Shown here piece after piece: positions 45,065 through 54,194 of a stretch of 64,000 nucleotides of DNA. The position numbers were made by a program, and so were the translations under genes. Origin of the DNA: Mesorhizobium shangrilense (GTDB lineage: Bacteria; Pseudomonadota; Alphaproteobacteria; Rhizobiales; Rhizobiaceae); contig NZ_JBEWSZ010000004.1 in the NCBI RefSeq assembly GCF_040537815.1, forward strand, positions 232,864 to 296,863, written 5' to 3'. Every line of letters starts with the position of its first letter. Position 1 is the first letter of the stretch. The notes under the pieces were generated by a model. The model was not told the origin of the DNA. It did not search any database and was given only the letters and a program-made list of their open reading frames with translations.

Positions 45065-45080
45065 AAACCAGCCCTAAAAT

Positions 45081-45100
45081 AAGATGCATTAATGCATCTT
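45081..45100. promoter_or_regulatory. TetR operator 1 (perfect palindrome)
   Basis: aagatgcattaatgcatctt is a perfect 20-bp palindrome immediately upstream of the TetR gene. Related copies lie at 45123-45142, 48173-48192 and 48215-48234. Confidence 0.8.
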
Positions 45101-45122
45101 GACCTGATCGCTTATACCTGAA

Positions 45123-45142
45123 TAGATGCATTACCGCATCTT
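45123..45142. promoter_or_regulatory. TetR operator 2
   Basis: tagatgcattaccgcatctt keeps the agatgc and gcatct arms of operator 1. The centre-to-centre distance is 42 bases, four helical turns, so two repressor dimers would sit on the same face of the DNA. It is placed to block the rightward promoter. Confidence 0.75.
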
Positions 45143-45159
45143 ATAGCAGGAGCGAATGT

Positions 45160-45390
45160 GTGACAAGCGAGCGAATGTGCGAGACCGGCTTTTCCAATGC
45201 ACAAATGGATGAGGTTCGCTCAATCCTCAAGCAGGCGCCTCCCCTCCACAGGCGGTCTGGCGGCGCAATTATGCTCGCCGCCGAGCCTGGCGTCATCACG
45301 ATCTACGCCTTTCGCGCAGCAAGCAGCGTTCTCGGAAATCCGACGTTTGCGGCTGCCGTGATTTGCAATCGCGACGCTTCCCGCTTCTGA
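45160..45390 (+). CDS. Hypothetical 76-aa protein
   Basis: A GTG-start frame with aggag 7 bases upstream, directly after operator 2, in front of the flavin monooxygenase gene. The sequence (MDEVRSILKQAPPLHRRSGG, then AIMLAAEPGVITIYAFRAAS) has mixed composition and no known domain that I recognise. It could be a leader gene of the operon or a chance frame. A 115-base gap separates it from the monooxygenase. Confidence 0.4.
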   Translation: MTSERMCETGFSNAQMDEVRSILKQAPPLHRRSGGAIMLAAEPGVITIYAFRAASSVLGNPTFAAAVICNRDASRF

Positions 45391-45504
45391 CCACGTTGTG
45401 GGCCCGCAGCATTCGCTAGCGCGGCGTACGCCGAGGGCCGCTCCGGCATTTCAGCAATTCACAACAGACCGATGCGATCGGTTGCCTTGAAGAGGATTCT
45501 CCTC

Positions 45505-46773
45505 GTGAACACACCAATCGAACATTCACCCCAAACCTTCGGGAACGGCCGAAGCGTCCTGATTTCGGGAGCTAGTATTGCCGGGCCTGCGCTCGCCTAC
45601 TGGCTGCACGAATTCGGGTTCTCCGTCACCATGGTCGAGCAGTCGCAGACTATCCGCTTGGGTGGGTATCCAATCGATCTTCGCGGCAGCGCCATGCAGG
45701 TCGCTGAGCGGATGGGCCTGCTTGCAGAGTTGTTCCAGGAGCACATCCGCTCTGAGAAGGCGACATTCCTCGATGAAGACGGGCGCGAGATCGCGACGGT
45801 CGAGCCGGAATGGATCCATGGTGCCGTACGGGGACGCGATGTTGAACTGCCCCGTGGAACGCTGACGTCGCTGCTCGTCTCGCTCACGCGCGACCGGATT
45901 CCTTACCAGTTCGGCACGTCAATCGCGGCGATAAGCGATCGGGCCGATGGCGTCGAAGTGACATTCACCGACGGTGGCCGGGAAATGTTCGACATCGTTG
46001 TGGGTGCAGATGGCGTGCATTCCAACACTCGTCAGCTTGCCTTCGGCCCGGACGCAGACTTCGCGTGGCCGATTGGATACTGCTTCGCCGGATTCTCAAC
46101 GCCAAATATGCTCGGCCTCAGTCACGAGGCGATCTGCGTCAACGCGCCGGGTCGGTTGACTGCGCTCTATGCTGTCGGGGAGAAGCCAAAATCAGTCTTC
46201 ACCCTCCTGGCATTTTCGCATCCCTACCTGCTGGGTCGCGAGGGGCGCGAACCGGCATTTCAGCGCGATTTGACGGCGAAGGCCTTTGCCGGAGCTGGTT
46301 GGAAGCTGCCGGAACTCATCGCGTCGATGCAGGTCGCTGACGATCTCTACTTCGATGCCGTTCAGCAGATTCGGATGCCGGCATGGACCAAGGGCCGGAT
46401 TGCTTTGGTTGGAGACGCCGCCTATGCGCCTTCATTCCTTACAGGACAGGGCTCCAGCCTCGCGCTGGTCGGTGCTTATGTGCTCGCGTGCGAGCTCGCA
46501 CTGCACGCCGATCATCGGGACGCGTTCGCTGCATATAACAGCAAGCTTCGGCCATTCGTGGAAATGAACCAAGCAACCGTGGATCAGGGCAAGGTCGGCA
46601 TGATCCCTTCAACGCCGGAGCAACTCGAACAGCGCAAAGCATCTCTGCTCGCCCTGGTCGGGGCATCAGCCATGCAAAAGGGCACGGAGCGAGCTGTGCA
46701 CAGCGCGCTCGACCTGTCGGACTATGACGCTATCCGACCGAGCAACACCGCTATCCGTGCGGTGACGCCATGA
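45505..46773 (+). CDS. FAD-dependent monooxygenase, TetX-like
   Basis: A 422-aa class A flavin monooxygenase. Motifs: VLISGASIAGPALAYWLHEF (dinucleotide fold), GRDVELPRGTLTSLL, VVGADGVHSNTRQLAF (DG motif) and IALVGDAAYAPSFLTGQGSS (GD motif). The proportions resemble TetX and the tetracycline-destructase group, which inactivate drugs by hydroxylation. The GTG start at 45505 has agagg 9 bases upstream; the ATG at 45472 has no such site. It is coupled to the MFS transporter by an ATGA overlap and controlled by the divergent TetR protein, a typical detoxification layout. The substrate is unknown. Confidence 0.88.
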   Translation: MNTPIEHSPQTFGNGRSVLISGASIAGPALAYWLHEFGFSVTMVEQSQTIRLGGYPIDLRGSAMQVAERMGLLAELFQEHIRSEKATFLDEDGREIATVEPEWIHGAVRGRDVELPRGTLTSLLVSLTRDRIPYQFGTSIAAISDRADGVEVTFTDGGREMFDIVVGADGVHSNTRQLAFGPDADFAWPIGYCFAGFSTPNMLGLSHEAICVNAPGRLTALYAVGEKPKSVFTLLAFSHPYLLGREGREPAFQRDLTAKAFAGAGWKLPELIASMQVADDLYFDAVQQIRMPAWTKGRIALVGDAAYAPSFLTGQGSSLALVGAYVLACELALHADHRDAFAAYNSKLRPFVEMNQATVDQGKVGMIPSTPEQLEQRKASLLALVGASAMQKGTERAVHSALDLSDYDAIRPSNTAIRAVTP

Positions 46774-48032
46774 ACATTGCTCATCGTAACGCTGTGAATG
46801 ACTCCGACACGTCGCCGTCGAGAGTTTATGCCTGGTACGTCGTTCTCGCCCTCATGCTGTGCCAGGTCCTCGCCTCGATCGACTCTCGTTTGCCCTTCAT
46901 CATGGTTGAATCGATCAAGCAAGACTTGGGCCTGAGCGACACGCAGATCGGCTTGATCACCGGCCCTGCTTTCTCGCTGACCTACGCGATTTGCGCGATA
47001 CCGATCGCCAGGCTCTCCGATCGCGGAAACCGTGTCGCCATCATTAGCATCGCGATCGCGGTCTGGAGCATGTTCACTGCCATGGCCGGCTTCACCAAGG
47101 GATTTGGCACCTTCGCTTTGACCCGCATTGGTGTTGCAGCCGGCGAGTCCGCGCTCACGCCGGCAGCGCATTCGATCGTCGCGAACTATCTGCAAGGTCC
47201 CGCCCGTGCCAAAGGTCTGGCGGTCTACTCGGTCGGGGTTGCCATCGGCGCCTTCGCGGCGTTCGCGCTGGGTGGTTATATCGGCGATCGGTTCGGGTGG
47301 CGCACGGCCTTTCTTTGCGTCGGCGGCGGCGGGATGGTGCTTGTCATGCTCCTACTAACGACAGTCCGAGAGCCGGCTCGTGAGCCCCAATCGGAAGCGA
47401 AATCGCTCCCCCGTGGCAATGTCAGGAGCCTTTTCCAGAACCCTATGATCCGAAACATTGTCTTTGGGGGCACGCTGCTGGGATGCAGCGCTGGCGCGCT
47501 GAATGCGTGGGGACCAGCCTATGTGATGCGAACGTTCAACCTCTCGGCAACCGAGACAGGCGCAAGCTTCGGCGTAGTAGCCGGCATTGTCGCGATGGTC
47601 GGCATTCTATCGGGCGGCTTCATCAGCAGTTGGTTGACCGAACGCGATCCGCGCTATGCCCTCCAGATGCTCGGCGGGGCGTTCACAATCGCAATGGTAA
47701 CGCAGATCGCGGCGCTCCTATCCAGCAACTACACGCTGTTCCTGGTCTTGCTGGCGGTGACGGTGTTGCTGAGCAGCTTCTACCTTGGGCCGACTTTCGC
47801 GGCGATCCAATCCGCCGTCGATCCAAGCGCGCGAAGCTTTGCCTCAGCGGTGACCCTGTTCTGCATCAACGGCGTCGGCATCGCCTCTGGATCGTTCGTC
47901 GTCGGGCTACTGAGCGATCTGATGGTCATATGGGGCGAGAACTCGCTGAAATGGGCGCTTATAAGCGTGAGCTGGCTAAAGGCATGGTCCGCTTTCCACT
48001 ATTGGCGTGCAAGCCGAAGCATGAAGCCATGA
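46770..48032 (+). CDS. MFS transporter
   Basis: A 420-aa twelve-helix major facilitator. Family features: LITGPAFSLTYAICAIPIAR, the loop 2-3 motif RLSDRGNRV (G-x-x-x-D-R-x-G-R-R type), and the helix 4-5 region TRIGVAAGESALTPAAHSIV. The style is that of Spinster-like or 'MFS, anion/aromatic' exporters rather than 14-helix drug pumps. The C-terminal 30 residues are polar and unusual (SWLKAWSAFHYWRASRSMKP), possibly due to a late frameshift. Translationally coupled to the monooxygenase. Confidence 0.87.
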   Translation: MNIAHRNAVNDSDTSPSRVYAWYVVLALMLCQVLASIDSRLPFIMVESIKQDLGLSDTQIGLITGPAFSLTYAICAIPIARLSDRGNRVAIISIAIAVWSMFTAMAGFTKGFGTFALTRIGVAAGESALTPAAHSIVANYLQGPARAKGLAVYSVGVAIGAFAAFALGGYIGDRFGWRTAFLCVGGGGMVLVMLLLTTVREPAREPQSEAKSLPRGNVRSLFQNPMIRNIVFGGTLLGCSAGALNAWGPAYVMRTFNLSATETGASFGVVAGIVAMVGILSGGFISSWLTERDPRYALQMLGGAFTIAMVTQIAALLSSNYTLFLVLLAVTVLLSSFYLGPTFAAIQSAVDPSARSFASAVTLFCINGVGIASGSFVVGLLSDLMVIWGENSLKWALISVSWLKAWSAFHYWRASRSMKP

Positions 48033-48172
48033 GTTGCTACGCCGAGTAACGACGCCGAGCTGCGGCGACCAAGGGTGCGTCGCGCCCTTGCCGTTCTCAC
48101 CGACGCGAACCCTGCAAGTTGCGGAACAGCCAAAAGCGATGGGCGCGACAGAAAAATCCGCGAATAGCAGAT

Positions 48173-48234
48173 AAGATTCATACTCGCATCTTGCGCCGAA
48201 ACAAGAACTATAATTAGATACATCAATGCATCTT
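48173..48234. promoter_or_regulatory. TetR operators 3 and 4
   Basis: aagattcatactcgcatctt (48173-48192) and tagatacatcaatgcatctt (48215-48234) are degenerate copies of operator 1, again spaced 42 bases apart, in the 380-base gap between the MFS gene and the lipoprotein gene. The same repressor would thus also control the lipoprotein gene from its own promoter. Confidence 0.7.
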
Positions 48235-48412
48235 AATTGCGGGGTCAAAATGGCTGTCCCGCCAGCACACTTTACCCACCTTCGGCGTCTCGACCGCTCA
48301 ACGCGAACAGCTACCGCCGCCTTGTCGAGAATTCCTTGAGCTCAGGTAACCGGCCCAGTCACGTCGTGACTTTGCGCGCCTTCAACTAGCATCGAAAAAA
48401 CGGGATCATCAC

Positions 48413-49834
48413 ATGTCCAAACTCGTGTCCTCGGGCAACTATGATTGCCCTCGCCCATCCGCGTCCGCAGCGCGTGTCAGGATTGGCAGCGTCGGATCGG
48501 TCGCGCTGCTCACGCTTCTCGCAGGCTGTGCTCACAGCAACGCTCCTGGCCAGATCTTCGACTATGCCTCGGTGACATCGGCGGCCGCTGCACCTCCATC
48601 CGGCAGGACGACAGGTCAGCGCGAACAACCGCGAGCCAAGCTCGTAACCGCCGTTCTGGGGACGCTCCAGAAAGGCCCCGGTTACACGGTAGAAAGCAAC
48701 GTCGGAAGCGACGGAAGATATAGCACTTACGTCTTTACCACAGAGTTCGGCACCTACCCGGTGACCGGCGATGATCTCGCGCGCAATCACGTTCAGGAGC
48801 TCGTCGCCCTGGACGCGCTCAAGAAACATTCTTTGTCAGGGGAATTCGTGCACGGCGCCGGCAACGCAGTCCTCAGCCCAATCCGAGGCGTCGTCAATAC
48901 GGTGACGGATCCGATCGGCGGCGCACAGGGAACATACAGAAACGTCACCCGGCGGGTGAGCTCGGTTCGGCGCGGCCTCTCCAAGGCTGGCGAGTTTGTC
49001 ACCACGTTCGGCAGGCCAGAGAGGCGACAGCCGGAGCGCGAGAACGAGAGCTTGCTTGAGAAGTTTGTCGACAGGCCGAAAGAGAAGCGGCGTCTGGCCG
49101 AGGCGCTGCACGTCGATCCCTATACTCATTTCATTCCACTCTCTAGCGAACTCGACAAGGTTGCATCCTATTCGGCCGCTGGGTCCTTCGGCGTCAACCG
49201 TGGACTGGGTTTCGTTCCCGGCGTAGCGGGCACCGTCATTTCGGGCCTCGGAACGCTCGATTCACTCACGTCGCGAACGCTCGACATGTCGCCGGATGAA
49301 ACGGCGGCGATCAACCGCGAGCGCCTGGAAAAGCTGAACATCCCGGCGGACACAACCAAACGATTGCTGCTGAGCGACAAACTCACGCCGACCGAAAAGA
49401 CACGGACGGTGGGTTTTCTGAGCAGCATGGCGGGCACATCGGGCCTCGGCACGCTCGCCTCCTTCGTCGCTTCGAGCGAAACAAGAGTTGGCGCGTTCAC
49501 GGCCATGCAGACGCTTGCCTATCTCTCGACGCGTCCCTTTGGCAACGAACGTGTCAGTGGCATAGAAATCGTCGAATGCATTCCGGTCATTTCGGTCGGC
49601 GCGAACAGAAGAGTTGCTCTGTTCACAGCCGACGATCTCGCCTGGACATCAGAGAACGCGACTCAGATCTCGAAGCTCAGCACAGCGCTGGCGAGCAGCA
49701 GCAATTCGCGGGTCAGGAAGGAAATCTGGATATCAGCAAATGCCTCCGCGATGACAAGGCGCAAACTCCAACTTCAAGGATGGTTGGTGAAGACTAACAT
49801 CTTCAGCCCGCAGGTCAGGCTCGCCGCGGGCTAA
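48413..49834 (+). CDS. Uncharacterised lipoprotein
   Basis: A 473-aa protein with a lipobox (LLTLLAGC, Cys near residue 38) after a hydrophobic segment, so it is likely anchored in an outer or inner membrane leaflet. The middle has two glycine-rich hydrophobic stretches (VHGAGNAVLSPIRGVVNTVT and FVPGVAGTVISGLGTLDSLT) and repeated charged segments; FVDRPKEKRRLAEALHVDPYTHFIP is distinctive. I know no family function. It lies behind two TetR operator copies, so it may belong to the detoxification regulon. Confidence 0.78.
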   Translation: MSKLVSSGNYDCPRPSASAARVRIGSVGSVALLTLLAGCAHSNAPGQIFDYASVTSAAAAPPSGRTTGQREQPRAKLVTAVLGTLQKGPGYTVESNVGSDGRYSTYVFTTEFGTYPVTGDDLARNHVQELVALDALKKHSLSGEFVHGAGNAVLSPIRGVVNTVTDPIGGAQGTYRNVTRRVSSVRRGLSKAGEFVTTFGRPERRQPERENESLLEKFVDRPKEKRRLAEALHVDPYTHFIPLSSELDKVASYSAAGSFGVNRGLGFVPGVAGTVISGLGTLDSLTSRTLDMSPDETAAINRERLEKLNIPADTTKRLLLSDKLTPTEKTRTVGFLSSMAGTSGLGTLASFVASSETRVGAFTAMQTLAYLSTRPFGNERVSGIEIVECIPVISVGANRRVALFTADDLAWTSENATQISKLSTALASSSNSRVRKEIWISANASAMTRRKLQLQGWLVKTNIFSPQVRLAAG

Positions 49835-50414
49835 AAGGCAGCTGCGCACGAAAGTGCCTGAGCGGCATAGCTCGCGGCGAACTTCTCGACCTACCGCATC
49901 AACAGAAATCGCCGCGTGCGTACTTGACGCCCCTGGTGAGTCTGGCCTTTGGCCGTTGTCACGGTGAAGGCGTCTCGCTCGCCAGCGACCGCAACAGCCC
50001 TCACATCCTCCCAAGTTAGGGACGAATAGGCTTCAAGCTGCTCGCGCGCGGAACGCCATGAAGTGGTTCGTGTCTAGGCCACGCTCGGCCGCGCCTTCCG
50101 GTGATGGCTGCGGGGGAAATTGACGCCGATTGGGATAGGGTTCGCGTGATCGACGCGCGGAAACTTCCGCGCCCGTGGTCCGCAGATGACGGCCACATCG
50201 AACTCGATCGCGAGCCTTTCCTGTTGGATCCCATTTCTCCACCTATGTCTGTCCTTAGATGCGGCTAGGTTTGCTTCACTCGAGAATGAGGCGCCGAGCG
50301 GTCGGCCTCCCGGCCAGCGGCAAGGAGCCGATGACGAACCGAGTTGGCGGATTACATCTATCGGCTGCCGTTCCCACCTCCGATGACGTGGTCGCGAAAG
50401 CGACAAGCCGTTCC
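49835..50414. other. Intergenic, no intact gene
   Basis: About 580 bases. Several short frames exist on both strands, none with a convincing start, ribosome-binding site or family motif. The plus strand at about 50097-50250 reads RVIDARKLPRPWSADDG and HIELDREPFLLDPISPP, which vaguely resembles the N-terminus of CmcJ/NvfI-type oxidoreductases and may be a remnant. I cannot support a call. Confidence 0.4.
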
Positions 50415-50798
50415 TTATGGGGCTTCGTAGAGTTCCAGCGGCAATCCATCTGGGTCGCGGAAAAAGGTAAACCGTTGGTCTGTATATGGGTCGATCCGGA
50501 TTGGCTCGACCGCAACGCCGGCGGCTTCCAGGCGCATAATTGCGGGATCAAGGTTCGTCACGGCAAACGCCAAATGCCTCAGGCCTGTAGCCTCTGGATG
50601 GGACGGCCGGATCGCTGGTGCAGGGAACGAGAACAATTCCAGCTGGACGGATCCGATCCGCAGATCCGCCTTCCATGACTGCCGCTCCTCCCGATAGACC
50701 TCCCTGATCAGATCGAGGCCGAGGAGTTCGACGTAGAACCGTCGCGACCGGTCGTAGTCGGTGCAGATGAGCGCGACGTGATGAATGGCGTTCAGCAT
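50415..50798 (-). CDS. VOC-family protein (GloA2/YaeR-like)
   Basis: A 127-aa vicinal-oxygen-chelate protein starting MLNAIHHVALICTDYDRSRR. Two beta-alpha-beta-beta-beta modules are visible: His in HHVALI, Glu in VQLELFSFP, His in GLRHLAFAV and Glu in GLPLELYE, the four metal ligands of glyoxalase-type enzymes. It resembles the small GloA2/YaeR group more than true glyoxalase I. The start is the inner ATG, since the 15 codons before it do not match the family. It stands alone. Confidence 0.88.
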   Translation of the reverse strand: MLNAIHHVALICTDYDRSRRFYVELLGLDLIREVYREERQSWKADLRIGSVQLELFSFPAPAIRPSHPEATGLRHLAFAVTNLDPAIMRLEAAGVAVEPIRIDPYTDQRFTFFRDPDGLPLELYEAP

Positions 50799-51001
50799 GC
50801 CACGAACTCTAGCCACGTTGGGATTTGAGGCCAAGGTCACCATCGGGTAGGCGGCACTTTGTTGATGTCGCCATTCGCGAGGGTCGCCTCGTCCTTACTG
50901 ATCTCATCTGCGCCCAATCGGCGGCATGATCTTGCCGCCAGTGGAGTGCGATCATGCGGATGAAAACCCTCAAAAGCGCGAACAATCAGATCCTTCCTTG
51001 A

Positions 51002-51598
51002 TCATTGCTTGGTGAACGCGCCCGTGTAGGCCTGGCCGGCGAGCATATAGGTTCCGGCCAGCGTCCCATTAGACAATATCAAACTGATGTCCGCGCCATT
51101 CGGCAGGCGCCCGAGCTTCAATGTAGTCCCAACAATTCTTCCTTCAACGGCGGCCTCTCCCGGATTGTTGTCGCCCAGATTGCCTCACGCAAAGGTGACC
51201 GTCACCTTGCCGTTTGGAGAAATCGTCTGCACGGCGACTTTGGCCACATAGGTGCCCTCCAATCGTCCAGCCCACATGCCCGAAAAGGCGGCGTACTTTG
51301 TTGGAACGCCCTTCGCTGGGGGAGTGATCGTCACGGATGGATCCATGATTGCCGAAGCAGCAGACGCGGGAGCCAAGGCAGGTTGACGGGGAGCGACAAC
51401 GGGACCTGACGGAGGTTCGACAGCGGCGGGTTGCGGCTCCACAGGTCGATGCCGTGGCTGTTGCCGGCGAATCGAATGTCCGCTCTTCGTGCCGCCGTGA
51501 CCCGTTCGACGACCGCCATGCGGCGCTTTGCTGTCCGGCCGCATTTGGGCCGGAAGCAGACGTTCCGCCTTCACGCATCCGACTGGCATAGCAGCCAT
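51002..51598 (-). pseudogene. Proline-rich protein gene broken by in-frame TGA
   Basis: The frame from 51598 has a Pro/Ala-rich N-terminal part and a C-terminal beta-rich domain, FSGMWAGRLEGTYVAKVAVQ then NGKVTVTFA, followed by TGA at 51185-51187. The same frame continues beyond it for 60 more codons that clearly complete the domain (GNLGDNNPGEAAVEGRIVGT, ending YTGAFTKQ) and stops at 51002. A Trp (TGG) or Tyr codon in the ancestor is the simplest explanation. The N-terminal frame also begins right after a stop codon. Function unknown; similar domains occur in exported rhizobial proteins. Confidence 0.6.
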
Positions 51599-51666
51599 TC
51601 AGCCGCCACCATTGAGGCCGTTGAGTGCCGGGCATTGCCGTCGATGACGGCGAGATGCTTGTCCGA

Positions 51667-51912
51667 CTATCCCCCGGCAAGGCGCGGAAGCAGGAAAATT
51701 TCGGCGCCTTTTGGCAATTCCTTTGACCAGGTGTCGCGATAGATCGTCCCGTCGATGGCGACGGCGATGCCGCGGTCGATCAAGGGTTCGAGTCCGGGAT
51801 ACTGTTCAGCCAGCTTCCTGAACAACTCCCTGATGTCCTTGGCCTCGATCTCGACCTTGCTCTTGCCACCGGCGAGCTGGCCGAGCGCGCCCCAGAGCGT
51901 GACTTCGACCAT
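51667..51912 (-). CDS. MoaD/ThiS-family sulfur carrier-like protein
   Basis: An 81-aa ubiquitin-fold protein starting MVEVTLWGALGQLAGGKSKV and ending LLPRLAGG, with the C-terminal Gly-Gly that is adenylated and thiocarboxylated in MoaD/ThiS proteins. It lies 17 bases after the molybdenum subunit gene of the hydroxylase operon, so it may supply sulfur for molybdopterin or for the terminal sulfido ligand of that enzyme. Unlike housekeeping MoaD it is not next to moa genes. Confidence 0.82.
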   Translation of the reverse strand: MVEVTLWGALGQLAGGKSKVEIEAKDIRELFRKLAEQYPGLEPLIDRGIAVAIDGTIYRDTWSKELPKGAEIFLLPRLAGG

Positions 51913-51929
51913 CAGCGCGAACCCCTGCC

Positions 51930-54194
51930 CTAGCCTCCCCGTTCCGCCTCGATCGCCGCCAGGATGCGCGGCGGCGACATCGGGATGTGGGTCATGCGCA
52001 CGCCGGCTGCGTTCGACACCGCATTGGCGATCGCCGCCAGCGGCGGCACGATCGAGGTCTCGCCGACGCCGCGCACCCCATAGGGATGGTTGGGGTTGGG
52101 GATTTCGAGGATCTGCGTGTCGATCATCGGCAGGTCCGAGCAGACCGGGATGCGGTAGTCGAGGAAACCGGCGTTCTGCAGCCGCCCGTCCTTGCCGTAG
52201 ATATACTCCTCGTTGAGCGCCCAGCCGATGCCTTGCGCGGCACCGCCCTGGTACTGTCCCTCCACATAGGTCGGGTGCACCGCCTTGCCGGCATCCTGCA
52301 CCACCGTATAGCGGATGACCCGGGTGGCGCCGGTTTCGGGGTCGACCTCGATGTCGCAGATATGTGTGGCGAAGGAGACGCCCGCGCCATCGGCGACGAG
52401 CTCGCTGTGGCCCGCGATCGGTCCGCCGGTCTTCCCCGACTCGACCGCGATCTCCTTCAGCGACAGTGCTGCCAGGTTGCCGTACCTCTCGCCCTTGGCG
52501 AGCGCGTGGCCCTTTTCCCAGACCACATCGTCGACGGGAATGTCCCACATCTGCGCGGCACGCTCGCGCAGGATCTTGATCGCGTTGCGGGCGGCCGAGA
52601 TCGTTGCCATCGAGGACGAGAAGGTGCCGCGGCTGCCGTCGGTCATGTCGTTGTAACCCAGGCTTGACGTGTCGGCGACGATGGCCTTGACCTGCGAGTA
52701 GTCGATGCCGAGCTCCTCCGCCGCCACCAGCGACAGTGACGCGCGAGAACCACCGACATCAACAGTGCCGACGGCAAGCGAGACCGAGCCGTCCATGCCG
52801 ATGTTCAAGTCGGTGCAGGTCTGGCCGCCGAAATTGAACCAGAAGCCACAGGCCATGCCGCGCCCCTGGTTTTTCTTGAGCGGCGCCTTCATGTGCGGAT
52901 GATTCTTCGCAGCCTCCAGCGTCGGTCCGATGCCGATCGGCCCATAGACCGGGCCATAGGACGATCTGGTGCCTTCCTGGGCGGCGTTCCTGATGCGGAA
53001 CTCGACCGGGTCCATGCCGATCTCCTTGGCCAGCTCGTCGACAGCACTTTCCACCGCGAACGCCGCCATCGGCGCCGAGGGCGCGCGATAGGCCGCCGTC
53101 TTCGGCCGGTTGACCAGCACTTCGTAGCCGACCGTCTTGACGTTCTCCAGCCTGTAGCAGGCGAACGCCGTCATGGCGCCGACCTCGGCCCAGGAGCCGG
53201 CGTAGGGGCCGCTGGTGTAGCGCAGCGTCGCCTCGGCAGCAGTGATGGTGCCATCCTTGCGGGCGCCGATTTTCACGTCGATCGAGGTGGCGCTGGTCGG
53301 GCCCGAGGCGCGAAAAACCTCGTCGCGCGTCATCACCAGCTTCACCGGCCGTCCCGCCTTGCGCGACAGCGCCAGTGCCACCGGCTCGGCCCAAACATGG
53401 GTCTTGCCACCGAAGCCGCCACCGATCTCGGACGAGGTGACGCGCAGCTTCGAGGCTTCCATGCCGAGCAGTTGCGCACAGTGCTGGCGATAGACGAAAT
53501 GGCCCTGCGTGCAGACCCACAGATCCGCGGTGCCGTCGGACGAGACGCTCGCCACGCAGGCATGCGGCTCGATATAGCCTTGGTGCGTCTGCTCGGTCCT
53601 GAAGGAGCGCTCGACGATGAAGTCGGCGAGGCCGAAACCCTGATGGACATCGCCATGGCCGAACTGGCTGCGCTTGGTGACGTTGGACGGTTTTACCGGC
53701 TTTTCCTCGAGGCCTTCGGTGAAGATGGCGTCGTTGATGAGCGGTGCGGAGTGCTTCATCGCCTCGTCGACATCGGTGACATGCGGCAACAGCTCGTAGT
53801 CGACCTCGATCAGCTTCAGCGCCTGCCTAGCCGTGCGGGCGTCGACAGCGGCGACCGCGGCCACCGCATGGCCGTCATAGAGCGCCTTGCTGCGCGCCAT
53901 GCAATTGTCGAGGATGTCGTACATGGCGGCATCGCCAGCGGTGAGGTCGGGCAGGTCCTTGGCCGTGATCACCGCCTTCACGCCCGAAAGCTTTTCCGCT
54001 TTCGAGGTATCGATCTTCCGGATGATCGCATGCGCGTGCGGGCTTCTTAAGATCCGCCCGACCAGCTGGCCGGCCATGTTGAAGTCGGCGCCGTAGCGGG
54101 CGCGGCCGGTCACCTTGTCGACGCCGTCGGGACGGATCGGGCGCGTGCCGACCGATGCGAAGTTGCGAGCCGAATAACGCGGATCGAAATTCAT
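51930..54194 (-). CDS. Xanthine dehydrogenase-family molybdenum-binding subunit
   Basis: A 754-aa large subunit of a molybdenum hydroxylase. Motifs: GRARYGADFNMAGQLVGRIL at the N-terminus, SEIGGGFGGKTHVWAEPVAL (Moco binding), AAYRAPSAPMAAFAVESAVD and the catalytic Glu in GVRGVGETSIVPPLAAIANA. The active-site loop lacks the Cys of CO dehydrogenase form I, so the substrate is more likely an aldehyde or N-heterocycle. It is the third gene of the FAD - 2Fe2S - Mo - MoaD operon and overlaps the iron-sulfur gene by 4 bases. Confidence 0.92.
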   Translation of the reverse strand: MNFDPRYSARNFASVGTRPIRPDGVDKVTGRARYGADFNMAGQLVGRILRSPHAHAIIRKIDTSKAEKLSGVKAVITAKDLPDLTAGDAAMYDILDNCMARSKALYDGHAVAAVAAVDARTARQALKLIEVDYELLPHVTDVDEAMKHSAPLINDAIFTEGLEEKPVKPSNVTKRSQFGHGDVHQGFGLADFIVERSFRTEQTHQGYIEPHACVASVSSDGTADLWVCTQGHFVYRQHCAQLLGMEASKLRVTSSEIGGGFGGKTHVWAEPVALALSRKAGRPVKLVMTRDEVFRASGPTSATSIDVKIGARKDGTITAAEATLRYTSGPYAGSWAEVGAMTAFACYRLENVKTVGYEVLVNRPKTAAYRAPSAPMAAFAVESAVDELAKEIGMDPVEFRIRNAAQEGTRSSYGPVYGPIGIGPTLEAAKNHPHMKAPLKKNQGRGMACGFWFNFGGQTCTDLNIGMDGSVSLAVGTVDVGGSRASLSLVAAEELGIDYSQVKAIVADTSSLGYNDMTDGSRGTFSSSMATISAARNAIKILRERAAQMWDIPVDDVVWEKGHALAKGERYGNLAALSLKEIAVESGKTGGPIAGHSELVADGAGVSFATHICDIEVDPETGATRVIRYTVVQDAGKAVHPTYVEGQYQGGAAQGIGWALNEEYIYGKDGRLQNAGFLDYRIPVCSDLPMIDTQILEIPNPNHPYGVRGVGETSIVPPLAAIANAVSNAAGVRMTHIPMSPPRILAAIEAERGG

